The notes beneath the pieces were generated by a model. The model was not told where the DNA came from. It saw nothing but the letters and a program-made list of their open reading frames with translations, and did not search any database. Below, piece after piece: positions 33,917 to 42,085 of a stretch of DNA of 64,000 nucleotides; position 1 is the first letter of the stretch; each line of letters starts with the position of its first letter. The translations under genes and the position numbers were made by a program. The stretch is from Mycobacterium sp. (lineage in GTDB: Bacteria > Actinomycetota > Actinomycetes > Mycobacteriales > Mycobacteriaceae): positions 80,778 through 144,777 of the forward strand of contig JACPVR010000030.1 of the NCBI GenBank assembly GCA_016197405.1. Direction: 5' to 3'.

Positions 33917-34484
33917 GGATCTGCGTCGAATCCGACTCGTAGGTGGCATTTTTCGGATCCACCGTGCCGATCGTGATGGTGGCCAGATAGGTCTTGGCGT
34001 CGACTTCGGCGACCACACAGAGCACTGTCGAATGGTGCGCCGGCTGCTTACCCGTGGGCGGTGCCGTATAGGTGATGGTCTCGGCGGGAAATCCGCACTG
34101 TGTCCCGGACTGCGCGTTCAGTTCCGTTGCGCCGAGTTTGTTCTGCAGCTGATCCCGCTGGCGGTCCAGGATCTCCCCGGCCGAGCCCGAGCCGCTGGGT
34201 AGCGATTCCAGCGTCACCACCGCGTTGGGTGCGAATCCCTGCTCGCTGAGCGCCTTGTTGAACATCGCGAACCGGATGACCCGGGAGTCCAGTTTGGTAC
34301 TGCGCTCCCAGCCTTCCGGCTTCGGGACACCGAGCTGGACGAAGTCGGTTGCCCCGTTCCCGAGTTCGGTCACCGGTACCCGCACCGGGCTGCAGGCGTG
34401 CACGTCACCGGCTCCGGGTCCTCCGCATCCGGTCAGTACCAACACCGCCGAGAGAGCCGCGCCGAGCAGTAGTCGCATCGCCAT
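33882..34484 (-). CDS. LpqN/LpqT-family lipoprotein
   Basis: Exported lipoprotein of 200 aa. The signal peptide ends in the lipobox LTGC with acylated C20. The mature part matches the mycobacterial LpqN/LpqT family (FVQLGVPKPEGWE, then AVVTLESLPSGSG, and a closing FQVLATRH). LpqN-type proteins sit on the outer face of the membrane and help envelope or host-interaction functions; the exact role here is unknown. Divergent from the Hsp20 gene across a CIRCE element. Confidence 0.82.
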   Translation of the reverse strand: MAMRLLLGAALSAVLVLTGCGGPGAGDVHACSPVRVPVTELGNGATDFVQLGVPKPEGWERSTKLDSRVIRFAMFNKALSEQGFAPNAVVTLESLPSGSGSAGEILDRQRDQLQNKLGATELNAQSGTQCGFPAETITYTAPPTGKQPAHHSTVLCVVAEVDAKTYLATITIGTVDPKNATYESDSTQILKGFQVLATRH

Positions 34485-34513
34485 ATCGCATCACGATCTC
34501 ACGCCGAAATTTG

Positions 34514-34540
34514 TTAGCACTCTCTAGGCTCGAGTGCTAA
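34514..34540. promoter_or_regulatory. CIRCE element (HrcA operator)
   Basis: Perfect TTAGCACTC (34514-34522), 9-base spacer, GAGTGCTAA (34532-34540): the canonical HrcA binding site. It lies 74 bases ahead of the Hsp20 start and 30 bases ahead of the divergent lipoprotein start. HrcA repression lifted on heat shock should control the Hsp20 gene and might touch the lipoprotein. Confidence 0.95.
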
Positions 34541-34614
34541 TCTCGGCGGTGCACAGTAATGCTCGACTCGCCGCAGTGGCGAGCTCGGAAGGATGATTGA
34601 GGAGGTGGATTGCT

Positions 34615-35064
34615 GTGCTCCGTTTCGATCCCTTCAGCGACCTCGATACCGTCACCCGCAGTCTGTTCGCCGGCCAGACCGGCTCCGACCGGAGTCCGCG
34701 GTTCATGCCGATGGATCTCTACAAAGTCGACGACCACTACGTCCTGACCGCCGATCTGCCCGGTGTCGATCCCGGCTCGGTGGACGTCAACGTCGACAAC
34801 GGCAACCTGACCCTCACGGCGCATCGCTCGGCACGGTCAGAGGATTCGGTGCAGTGGCTGGCCAACGAGAGATTCTTCGGGACCTACCGCCGCCAGCTGG
34901 CCCTCGGCGACGGCGTCGACACCGAGAGAATCTCCGCTACCTACGAGAACGGTGTCCTCACGATCACCATCCCGTTGGCCGACCGCGCCAAACCGCGGCG
35001 CATCGAGGTCGCGCACTCCGATTCCACCAAGTCGATCGAGCCCACGACGGTGGACTCCGAATAA
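34615..35064 (+). CDS. Hsp20 small heat-shock protein (18-kDa antigen type)
   Basis: ATP-independent holdase of 149 aa. The alpha-crystallin domain lies at about residues 34-130 (PMDLYKVDDHYVLTADLPGV ... YENGVLTITIPLADRAKPRRI), with short flanking arms. The pattern resembles the M. leprae 18-kDa antigen group more than HspX. GTG 34615 is preferred because GGAGG at 34601-34605 is 9 bases away and the RFDPFSDLD opening is conserved. A CIRCE element upstream points to HrcA control. Confidence 0.92.
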   Translation: MLRFDPFSDLDTVTRSLFAGQTGSDRSPRFMPMDLYKVDDHYVLTADLPGVDPGSVDVNVDNGNLTLTAHRSARSEDSVQWLANERFFGTYRRQLALGDGVDTERISATYENGVLTITIPLADRAKPRRIEVAHSDSTKSIEPTTVDSE

Positions 35065-35129
35065 ACCGAAGGCCCGGCCGTCCGCCGTTGCCGGCGCGCT
35101 ACCCGGCGACGGCGGTACGACCGCGGGCG

Positions 35130-35729
35130 TCAATCATGGCGTGCCAGACGGTAATTCAAATTGGCACGCACCGCGGGCCATTCGATGTCGAGGATCGAAT
35201 ACACCGCGGTGTCCCGGCGTGACCCATTACTGAGCAGCTGGTGGCTGCGCAGGACACCGTCGAGCTTGGCGCCCAACCGCTCGATGGCGGCCCGGCTGGA
35301 GGTGTTGAAGTAGTGCGTCCGGAACTCCACGGCCACGCAGCCCAGCGTTTCGAAAGCGTGGGTGAGCAGCAGTAACTTCGCTTCGGTGTTGATGCCGGTG
35401 CGCTGGGCCGAACGGGAGTACCAGGTGTGCCCGATTTCCAGCCTGCGGTTGGGGGCATCGACATGAAACATGCTCGACGATCCGACCGGCATGTCGTCTG
35501 CCAGCCGTCGGACCACAAAGGTGACGCCGTTGTCGGCGGCCTGCATCGCCAACATCCGTCGTACCCAGGTTTCGGCGTCGGCGGGCGTCGGAGCGCTGGT
35601 GAACCACAGCGCGGCGTTATCGCTGTCGGCCGCGGCGGCCTCGATAGCAGGGATGTGATCGAGGGTCAGCGGCTCCAGCCGGGTCCAGCGCGTCCCGGCC
35701 AGCAGGACCGGTTCGACGAAGCGGCTCAT
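35130..35729 (-). CDS. GNAT-family N-acetyltransferase (RimJ/RimL type)
   Basis: Acetyl-CoA-dependent acetyltransferase of 199 aa. It has the RimJ-like layout: TRLEPLTLDHIPAI at the N-terminus, RRLEIGHTWYSRSAQRTGINTEAKLLL for the CoA-binding region, then FRTHYFNTSSRAAIERLGAKLDG. It may acetylate a protein N-terminus or a small amine. Start ATG 35729 overlaps the stop of the small membrane protein gene (ATGA), so the two are co-translated. Specific target unknown. Confidence 0.85.
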   Translation of the reverse strand: MSRFVEPVLLAGTRWTRLEPLTLDHIPAIEAAAADSDNAALWFTSAPTPADAETWVRRMLAMQAADNGVTFVVRRLADDMPVGSSSMFHVDAPNRRLEIGHTWYSRSAQRTGINTEAKLLLLTHAFETLGCVAVEFRTHYFNTSSRAAIERLGAKLDGVLRSHQLLSNGSRRDTAVYSILDIEWPAVRANLNYRLARHD

Positions 35730-36148
35730 GGCGTCCCCCGCATCGCGTCGATGACCGTCCACACCGAGGCCAGCACCGCCAGGCCCGCGGCGGCCGCACC
35801 TACATACCAGCCGTAGGCCGCGACCAGTGGCGGGTTGACGTTGAGGTAGTGGTACCAGGCGGTCAAGGCGCCGATGCTGACCGACAGACCCAGCGCGGCG
35901 CCGGACGCCCAGCGCGTCGAGATACCGCGCCCCGCCATCGCACCGGCGACCAGCAGCGTCGAGGTCAGCAAAACGATGAGCTGTCCCGCCCCGAACCGAG
36001 GGGGCAATTCCACCGCCCCGACCGTGCCGCCGATCGCCGTCGCGTGGCCGCCGCCGGCGGCCGATGTCGCCAACCATGGCAGCCAGACGCTGATGGCCAG
36101 GATCGCCGCGCACAGCGCGACCAGCCAACCGGGACGGAGGCGAATCAC
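35726..36148 (-). CDS. small four-helix membrane protein (possibly Rv0912-like)
   Basis: Unrecognised inner-membrane protein of 140 aa with four hydrophobic helices at about 9-27, 54-75, 82-104 and 109-134. The first loop after WLPWLATSAAGGG is Gly-rich. No catalytic motif is visible. Upstream member of a two-gene unit with the GNAT gene. Length and topology would fit a Trp-rich integral membrane protein, and position relative to Rv0911/Rv0913-like genes hints at Rv0912, but I cannot confirm it. Confidence 0.68.
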   Translation of the reverse strand: MIRLRPGWLVALCAAILAISVWLPWLATSAAGGGHATAIGGTVGAVELPPRFGAGQLIVLLTSTLLVAGAMAGRGISTRWASGAALGLSVSIGALTAWYHYLNVNPPLVAAYGWYVGAAAAGLAVLASVWTVIDAMRGTP

Positions 36149-36157
36149 GTGCTGACC

Positions 36158-36205
36158 CTAGCGTGGCGACGAAGCACCGAGGTACGAGGTGTGAGGAGCC
36201 ACGCA
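36158..36205. repeat. structured direct repeat, copy 1
   Basis: 48-base unit, repeated identically 55 bases further on. Its ends GCGTGGC (36161-36167) and GCCACGC (36198-36204) are inverted and can pair, with a CACC/GGTG inner stem. Each unit is thus a hairpin. Lies in the promoter gap between the membrane-protein gene and the divergent cupin gene. Confidence 0.92.
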
Positions 36206-36212
36206 ATCAGAT

Positions 36213-36260
36213 CTAGCGTGGCGACGAAGCACCGAGGTACGAGGTGTGAGGAGCCACGCA
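36213..36260. repeat. structured direct repeat, copy 2
   Basis: Second identical copy of the 48-base hairpin unit, separated from the first by 7 bases and ending 33 bases before the cupin ATG. May affect transcription or mRNA structure of the divergent genes, or be a dispersed mycobacterial repeat. Confidence 0.92.
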
Positions 36261-36293
36261 GTCGAGGCGGGAGGTTGCGCTTAGTCTGAGCTG

Positions 36294-36731
36294 ATGACTG
36301 AGCGCCCCGACTGGGTCACCCGACTCGACCTGGCCCCGCACCCCGAAGGGGGCTGGTTCCGCGAGACATGGCGCAGCGACCTGACGGTGCCCGCGTCGGC
36401 CCTTCCCTCTGACTACGCCGGCCCGCGGGACGCCGGTACCGCCATCCTGTTCGTGTTGATGCCCGGTCAGCAGTCGGCGTGGCACACGGTGCGCTCCGCC
36501 GAGCTGTGGATGTTCCACCGAGGCGGGCCGTTGGAGTTGCAGATCGGCGCTGAACAGGACACCGCGACAACGCATCTGCTGGGCAGCGACATCATGGCCG
36601 GCGAGCAGCCGCAGTTGATCGTGCCGCCCGGGCACTGGCAGCGGGCCCGCCCGGTGGCCGATGAACCCTGCCTGGTCACGTGTGTGGTGGTTCCGGGATT
36701 CGACTTCGCCGACTTCACCATGCACGCCTAG
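36294..36731 (+). CDS. cupin DUF985 protein
   Basis: Small beta-barrel protein of 145 aa in the DUF985 cupin family. It opens with LDLAPHPEGGWFRETWRS, a conserved family signature, and carries WHTVRSAELWMFHRGGPLEL (candidate metal His and the cupin core) and PPGHWQRARP. Proposed roles in the family include sugar epimerase-like or metal-binding functions, but none is proven to my knowledge. Convergent with the BKACE gene with a 4-base overlap at the stops. Confidence 0.85.
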   Translation: MTERPDWVTRLDLAPHPEGGWFRETWRSDLTVPASALPSDYAGPRDAGTAILFVLMPGQQSAWHTVRSAELWMFHRGGPLELQIGAEQDTATTHLLGSDIMAGEQPQLIVPPGHWQRARPVADEPCLVTCVVVPGFDFADFTMHA

Positions 36732-37450
36732 CTGAGCAGCGCCACCGCCGCCGCGACCAGATCGCCATTACCCGTCGCCCGGGAACCGTCGGGCAGCAGC
36801 AAGGTGTCCTCCATCCCGATGCGGGTCTGGACTCCCACCCGGCCGGCGTGTTCCAGCAGCGGCCAGCAGCTTTCGTCCAGACCGTGCAAAAGGATCGGAG
36901 CGGGCGAGTCCGCGGCACGTATCAGGTCGAGTAGTTCGTCGGCGAGGTCGGTGTCGGCGTCGCCCTGCAGCTCGATCATCACCCGCATACACCGTTTGGC
37001 GATATCAGAGGCCGCCCAGGACTGCGCGGCCTCGGCGTGGAAGATGCCGACCTCGACGCCGAGACCACGGCTCAACAACAGCTCGGCCAGTTCGGGCGAA
37101 CCGGGCTCATGCCAGTTCAGCGACGTGAAATCGGGCAAAACCTCCCATGCGCGGACCGCAGCCAGCCGCTCCTCGGCATCGGGTAACGCCCAGAACCCCG
37201 TCGTCACGCCCAACGGCAGGCCGGGCGCGGCCTGCCGGACAGCGCTGACCGCGGCGCCGACCGGCCCGGGCAACAGCGAATCGACACCGTCGGCAGTCTT
37301 GGGGTGCAGGTGCACGGCCTGGGCGCCGGCTCGTTGCGCGGCGAGGGTCTCGGCCGCCAGCTGTTCGGGGGTGACCGGAAGGTTGGGGTGCTGGTCTGGC
37401 GTACGCGCACCGTTGATACAGGCCTTCAGGAAAATCCGGGGTCCGGTCAT
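36728..37450 (-). CDS. BKACE (DUF849) beta-keto acid cleavage enzyme-like protein
   Basis: Member of the 3-keto-5-aminohexanoate cleavage family, 240 aa, somewhat shorter than the usual 270-310. It has the zinc-binding HLHPK (H47, H49) after an ACINGARTP opening, and a C-terminal RIGMEDTL motif typical of the family. BKACEs condense a beta-keto acid with acetyl-CoA to give a CoA ester and acetoacetate. Substrate is unknown; the reduced length suggests loss of a substrate loop. Single gene between convergent and divergent neighbours. Confidence 0.84.
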   Translation of the reverse strand: MTGPRIFLKACINGARTPDQHPNLPVTPEQLAAETLAAQRAGAQAVHLHPKTADGVDSLLPGPVGAAVSAVRQAAPGLPLGVTTGFWALPDAEERLAAVRAWEVLPDFTSLNWHEPGSPELAELLLSRGLGVEVGIFHAEAAQSWAASDIAKRCMRVMIELQGDADTDLADELLDLIRAADSPAPILLHGLDESCWPLLEHAGRVGVQTRIGMEDTLLLPDGSRATGNGDLVAAAVALLS

Positions 37451-37514
37451 GAATACATCTTGGCCTGTGCCCGGCTATCCAGCAGCCGGGGGCGAGCAGA
37501 AGTAGCCTCACGAC

Positions 37515-39242
37515 ATGAGCGGGCACACCATTGTCTGCGGCGACGACGCGCTGGCGATGCGAATAGTCGAAGAGCTGCAGAGCGCGGGAACCGACGTCGT
37601 GGTGATCGACAGCGCGACGGCGCTGGCCGACGCCGGGGTCGCCGATGCCACCGCCGTCGTCTGCGCCGACGACGACGATGCCCTGAACCTCGAAATCGCG
37701 CTTCTGGCACGCGAACTCAGCCCGAACGTGCGTATCGTCGCGCGGCTCGCCAACAGTGTGTTGCGCGAAGCGGTGGCACTGGGCAACGGGCCGGGCGCGG
37801 TACTCGACGTCGCCGACCTGGCGGCCCCCTCGGTCGTGGAGGCCTGCCTGGCCCGGACCACCCACACCCTGCCGGTGGCGGGCGTCGAATTCGTGGTCTC
37901 CGGGGCGACCGCCGACCGGGACGGAACTCTGCGGGAAATACACGGCGATCTGGCCCCGGTGGCCGTGGTGCGCGGCGAGCATTCGGCGGCCCCGGGTGAT
38001 GTGGTGGCCTGTCCGGGTCGTGACCTGAGTGTGCGTCACGGTGACTGGACCGCGATGATCGGCACGCGTGACGAGCTGGAGACCGAGGGCATCGCGGTGG
38101 CGTCCTCGACCGCAGTCCCGCGCGGTGGTCACTCTCTACCGCGACGTGCACTGGACGGCCTGCGGGCCTTCCGGGACGACGTCAACCCGCTGTTCTTCCG
38201 CGCGCTGGCCGTGTCAGGGACATTGTTGTTCGGCTCGACACTGCTCCTGCGGTTCACCTACGACAGACCCGGGATGAGCTGGGTCGACGCGCTCTATTTC
38301 TCCACCGAGACGATCGCCACGGTCGGCTACGGCGACTTCAGCTTTCAAGACCAACCCACCTGGTTGCGTCTGTTCGGCATAGTGCTGATGTTCGCCGGTG
38401 TCACCACCACGGCTGTGGTGATGGCCTTCGTTGCCGACCTGCTGCTGTCGCGCCGGATCGGCCGAAACGCCGGCCGGCGCAAAGTGCGCGAGCTCCGCGA
38501 GCACGTGGTGGTGGTCGGTCTCGGCTCGTTCGGCATCCGGGTGGTCGCCGACCTCAAGGCCGCCGGCCACGACGTCGTCGTCGTCGAACGCAACGAGACC
38601 AACAGGTATCTGGCTACCGCAGCCGACCTTGATGTGCCCGTCATCTTCGGTGACGCCACCCTGCGCCAGACGCTGGAGGCGGCACGAATCCACGAGGCAC
38701 GCGCGGTCGCGGTGTTGACGCCCGACGACATGGTCAACATCGAGACGGGCATCGTGCTGCGTGAACTGCTGGGCGTGCGGTGGATGAAAACGGCCGAGAG
38801 TCCGGGTGTGCCGGTGGTGTTGCGCGTCTACGACCGGGCCCTCGGTGCAGCGGTCGCCCATCGTTTCGGATTCGAGAATGTCCGCTCGACAGTCGAACTG
38901 GGTGCGCCGTGGTTCATCGGCGCGTCGATGGGCCTGCAGGTGATCGGTACCTTCTCGGTCGGACAGCGGTCGTTCATGGTCGGCGGTGTGCAGGTCGAGA
39001 CCGGAAGTGAACTCGACGGCATCCGGATGGTCGACATCTCGACGCAGACCCGCGTCATCGCGATAACACGCGGCGGGCAGCCCACGACGCTTCATCCACG
39101 CCGCGACACCAAACTTGTCGCCGGCGATACCGCCTATCTGGTCGGCCCGTACCGCGAACTGCTCGACACGCTGCGTAAGGGCCAGCGCGTCGAGCGGTCC
39201 GACAACGCCACTACTGCGGACGCGGGATCGACGACAGGTTGA
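37515..39242 (+). CDS. potassium channel flanked by two RCK (TrkA) units
   Basis: Inner-membrane K+ channel subunit of 575 aa with an unusual order. An N-terminal TrkA-N/TrkA-C unit (residues about 1-190) comes before a two-helix pore (about 230-315) with the selectivity filter TVGYGD at 269-274. A second TrkA-N (HVVVVGLGSFGIRVV, about 335-450) and TrkA-C unit (about 480-560) follow. The first nucleotide fold (IVCGDDALAMRI) is degenerate in its glycine motif. RCK domains gate the pore through nucleotides, Ca2+ or K+. The 3' end overlaps the convergent VOC gene by 32 bases. Confidence 0.88.
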   Translation: MSGHTIVCGDDALAMRIVEELQSAGTDVVVIDSATALADAGVADATAVVCADDDDALNLEIALLARELSPNVRIVARLANSVLREAVALGNGPGAVLDVADLAAPSVVEACLARTTHTLPVAGVEFVVSGATADRDGTLREIHGDLAPVAVVRGEHSAAPGDVVACPGRDLSVRHGDWTAMIGTRDELETEGIAVASSTAVPRGGHSLPRRALDGLRAFRDDVNPLFFRALAVSGTLLFGSTLLLRFTYDRPGMSWVDALYFSTETIATVGYGDFSFQDQPTWLRLFGIVLMFAGVTTTAVVMAFVADLLLSRRIGRNAGRRKVRELREHVVVVGLGSFGIRVVADLKAAGHDVVVVERNETNRYLATAADLDVPVIFGDATLRQTLEAARIHEARAVAVLTPDDMVNIETGIVLRELLGVRWMKTAESPGVPVVLRVYDRALGAAVAHRFGFENVRSTVELGAPWFIGASMGLQVIGTFSVGQRSFMVGGVQVETGSELDGIRMVDISTQTRVIAITRGGQPTTLHPRRDTKLVAGDTAYLVGPYRELLDTLRKGQRVERSDNATTADAGSTTG

Positions 39243-39981
39243 ACGCCGCGCCGGTCGGGTCGGCAACCGCGGCGAGTCGCCCGTACGGAGTGTCCTCGGC
39301 GGCACGCAGCACGGCGCCACCGTTGTCGGTGACCAACTGCACTGTCTTGTCGACATCGTCGGCACCGAGGAAGAAGTTCCACTGCGAAGGGCCGCCGAAC
39401 GCTGCGCCGTCCATCACCCCCAACAACGGCTCTCCATCGAAAAATGCATTGCTGTAGCGGAACTCGGGTGTATCGGCTTCGGTTCGGATATCCCAGCCGA
39501 ACACTGTGCGGTAGAAGTGCAGCGCGCCGGTGTAGTCGGCGGTGGTCAGCTGATGCCAGTCCGGCGCCCCGGCCGCGTTGACGATTTCGAAACCGTTGTG
39601 ACCGGCCGGCTGCCAGACCCCGAACACGGCACCGGCCGGGTCGGTGAGCATCGCCATCCTGCCCTTGCCGGGAATGTCCATCGTCGCGCCGCACGACGTG
39701 CCGCCCGCCGCGGTCGCCGCCGCGACGGTGGCCTCGGCATCGGCGGTGTGCAGGTAGGTGCTCCATCCGTCCGGGGCGTTCCACTGCGGGTCGTTGGGCA
39801 TCAGCCCTGCCACCGGGTGGCCGTCGAGGCGAGCGGTGACATAGCCACCGTATTCCGGGCCGGTGTCTTCGAAAGTCCAGCCGAAAACCGTGCTGTAGAA
39901 CCCTTTCGCACTGTCCAGGTCGGAAGTGGCCAGGTCGATCCAGGTGGGGGCGCCCAGCGGGGCGATGCTGCGAACGGGCAT
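39211..39981 (-). CDS. two-domain VOC (glyoxalase-fold) protein, Rv0911/Rv0577-like
   Basis: Tandem vicinal-oxygen-chelate protein of 256 aa. Repeat one is residues 8-125 (PTWIDLATSDLDSAKGFYSTVFGW ... GRMAMLTDPAGAVFGVWQ). Repeat two is about 133-255 (PDWHQLTTADYTGALHFYRTVFGW ... GRLAAVADPTGAAFNL). The internal duplication is plain. Metal ligands of true glyoxalases are only partly conserved, so it may bind rather than convert its ligand. Related mycobacterial proteins are secreted or cytosolic antigens of uncertain function. Confidence 0.84.
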   Translation of the reverse strand: MPVRSIAPLGAPTWIDLATSDLDSAKGFYSTVFGWTFEDTGPEYGGYVTARLDGHPVAGLMPNDPQWNAPDGWSTYLHTADAEATVAAATAAGGTSCGATMDIPGKGRMAMLTDPAGAVFGVWQPAGHNGFEIVNAAGAPDWHQLTTADYTGALHFYRTVFGWDIRTEADTPEFRYSNAFFDGEPLLGVMDGAAFGGPSQWNFFLGADDVDKTVQLVTDNGGAVLRAAEDTPYGRLAAVADPTGAAFNLSSIPRPQ

Positions 39982-40051
39982 GAGATCTCCTCGGTGATCG
40001 GGGTGTCACACATACCGACCGAGCGAGGCGGCCAAACTCATCGCGGCCGCG

Positions 40052-40939
40052 TCAGGCCAGCCCGAGCACCCGTAGAGCGTTGTCTTTGTAGACCGCCTGG
40101 GCGATATCTGGACCCAGATCCAACGCCGCGAAGTCGGCCCGCCACCGGTCGATACCGATATAGGGGAAATCGGTCCCGAACAGCACCTTGGTGCGCAGTT
40201 GGCGGCCGACGGCCCGAACCAATTGCGGCGGAAAGTACTTGGGGCTGTAGCCCGACAGGTCGATGTAGACGTTGCTCTTGTGCGCGGCGATGGCGATCTG
40301 CGCGTCCACCCAGGGCACCGCGGGGTGGGCCATCACGATCGTCAGATCGGCAAAATCGGCGGCGACGTCGTCGAGCAACAGCGGGTCGGAGAACCGCATC
40401 TTGATGCCGTGACCGCCGGGTAGTCCCGAACCGATACCGGTTTGTCCGGTGTGGAACAACGCGGGTACGCCCGCCGCGGCGATCGCCTCGTAGATCGGAT
40501 AGAACCGCCGGTCGTTGGGTTCGAAGGCCTGCATGCTGGGATGAAATTTGAAGCCGCGCACACCGTAGTCCTCGACGAGTTCGCGCACGCGCGCCACCGC
40601 TTCGGGCTTCCACGGGTCGACGGTGCCGAACGGGATCAGCACATCGTTGTTGCGCACCGCACCGGCGATCAGATCCTCCACCGAGTTGGGTGCATGTCCC
40701 ATCGCGGTCTCGGCGTCGATGGTGAAGACCACGGCGGCGGCGTTGTTGGTGCGGTAGTGCGCTGCGAGATCGTCGACGGACGCGGCCTGCGTGTCACCCA
40801 TCTTGAAGTAGTTGCGGGTCGCGTCGACGAGCTCGTCGTCATAAGCCTGATGCCCGTGGCAGTCGATCTCTACATGGGTGTGAATGTCGATGGCATCGAC
40901 GGAACTGAAATCGATGCCGCACGAGTATTTTTCGATCAA
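40052..40939 (-). CDS. amidohydrolase-2-family metal-dependent hydrolase/decarboxylase
   Basis: TIM-barrel enzyme of 295 aa. It opens with the metal motif DIHTHVE (about residues 18-24), then GFKFHPSMQ, ALFHTGQTG, MAHPAVPW and LFGTDFPY with the catalytic Asp. The family contains ACMSD-like decarboxylases and hydrolases of ring-derived carboxylates. Start TTG 40939 overlaps the stop of the holin-like gene (TTGA), giving the expected N-terminus; an upstream extension is non-coding. Substrate unknown. Confidence 0.83.
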   Translation of the reverse strand: MIEKYSCGIDFSSVDAIDIHTHVEIDCHGHQAYDDELVDATRNYFKMGDTQAASVDDLAAHYRTNNAAAVVFTIDAETAMGHAPNSVEDLIAGAVRNNDVLIPFGTVDPWKPEAVARVRELVEDYGVRGFKFHPSMQAFEPNDRRFYPIYEAIAAAGVPALFHTGQTGIGSGLPGGHGIKMRFSDPLLLDDVAADFADLTIVMAHPAVPWVDAQIAIAAHKSNVYIDLSGYSPKYFPPQLVRAVGRQLRTKVLFGTDFPYIGIDRWRADFAALDLGPDIAQAVYKDNALRVLGLA

Positions 40940-41316
40940 GCTGAGCCGGCCTTCTTCTTGATGATCAACATCGGCAACAACAGGGTCGCCAACGCCGTGG
41001 CCAGCCACACCACCACCGTGGCCGCTATCCAGGAGCCGATACCTCGGATCGACAGGCCATTGGTGAATACCGAGGCCAGCAGCAGGGCCACGAAGGTCGA
41101 GACCAGGCCGATACCGCCGAGGAACGCCGATGCGTACCTGCTGGCCATCTTGAGGAAGAAGGGCGAGAGGATGGCCTGCGCCGCCGCGAAGATCACCACC
41201 GCGACGATGAAGCCGGCAATGCGCAGCTGCACTCCGGGCACCAGCCACCCCGCGACGAGCAAACCGATCGCGGCAGACCCCAGGAATACCGCGGTACTCA
41301 ACAACAACCTGATCAC
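40936..41316 (-). CDS. holin-4/YvlD-like small membrane protein
   Basis: Inner-membrane protein of 126 aa with four hydrophobic helices, matching the phage-holin family 4 superfamily (PF04020/YvlD). The family is common on bacterial chromosomes and usually unrelated to phage. The C-terminus ends in a lysine-rich cytosolic tail (IIKKKAGSA). Coupled to the amidohydrolase gene by overlapping start/stop. Function unknown; no phage genes are nearby. Confidence 0.78.
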   Translation of the reverse strand: MIRLLLSTAVFLGSAAIGLLVAGWLVPGVQLRIAGFIVAVVIFAAAQAILSPFFLKMASRYASAFLGGIGLVSTFVALLLASVFTNGLSIRGIGSWIAATVVVWLATALATLLLPMLIIKKKAGSA

Positions 41317-41380
41317 GCGGTGAGCTTACTGCGCCGGGAAAGCCCTGGCGGGCACGCAGCGCCGACGTGATTCTTGTCTT

Positions 41381-41400
41381 CCAAGGACCAAAGGCCCTAG
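41381..41400. promoter_or_regulatory. candidate DosR box
   Basis: The 20 bases contain GGAC-CAAA-GGCCC, matching the DosR box core (GGGAC-TWWA-GTCCC) at 11 of 14 positions but not the outer flanks. It lies 38-57 bases before the devR start. Consistent with DosR autoactivation known in M. tuberculosis; inference here. Confidence 0.6.
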
Positions 41401-41437
41401 CCAGCAGGGGTACCGGTGAACACTAATGTTGAATCTT

Positions 41438-42085
41438 GTGATCACTGTTTTCCTTGTTGACGACCATGAGGTGGTTCGGCGCGGTTTGGTCGACCTGCTC
41501 GGCAGCGATCCGGAGCTGTCGGTCGTCGGCGAAGCGGGTTCGGTGGCCGAGGCCAAAGCCCGCATCCCGGCAGCCCGGCCCGATGTCGCCGTGCTCGACG
41601 TCCGGTTGCCCGACGGCAACGGCATCGACCTGTGCCGCGACCTGCTGGCGACGCACGACGAGTTGCGCTGCCTGATCCTCACCTCGTTCACCGACGAGCA
41701 GTCGATGCTGGACGCGATCCTCGCCGGGGCCAGTGGCTATGTCGTCAAGGACATCCGCGGGATGGAGTTGGCCCAAGCCATCAAGGAAGTCGGCTCGGGC
41801 AAATCGCTGCTGGACAACCGGGCGGCCGCGGCGCTGATGTCCAAACTGCGCCAGGACACCCACACCGCCGACGGCGAGGATCCGCGGCTGCATGATCTGT
41901 CGGCGACCGAGCGGACGCTGCTGGAGTTGTTGGGCGAAGGCCTGACCAACCGGGAGATCGGGCAGCGGATGTTCTTGGCGGAGAAGACCGTGAAGAACTA
42001 CGTATCCCGGTTGCTGGCCAAACTGGGGTTGCACCGTCGCACGCAGGCGGCGCTGCTGGCAGCCGAACTGCGCCAGAAGCCGTGA
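41438..42085 (+). CDS. devR: hypoxia/NO response regulator DosR (DevR)
   Basis: NarL-family response regulator of 215 aa. The receiver domain is residues 1-120 with the phospho-acceptor D54 (VLDVRLPDG), and the LuxR-type HTH is about 145-210 (LTNREIGQRMFLAEKTVKNYVSRLLAKLG). The sequence is very close to M. tuberculosis DosR by eye. GTG 41438 gives the same numbering (D8, D9, D54); ATG 41426 would add four residues. Activates the dormancy regulon when phosphorylated by DosS/DosT. Stop overlaps the kinase start (GTGA). Confidence 0.95.
   Translation: MITVFLVDDHEVVRRGLVDLLGSDPELSVVGEAGSVAEAKARIPAARPDVAVLDVRLPDGNGIDLCRDLLATHDELRCLILTSFTDEQSMLDAILAGASGYVVKDIRGMELAQAIKEVGSGKSLLDNRAAAALMSKLRQDTHTADGEDPRLHDLSATERTLLELLGEGLTNREIGQRMFLAEKTVKNYVSRLLAKLGLHRRTQAALLAAELRQKP

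Noticed and set aside
40936..41316. Phage holin indicating a prophage remnant
   Set aside because: PF04020 family is a common chromosomal membrane protein and no phage genes flank it.
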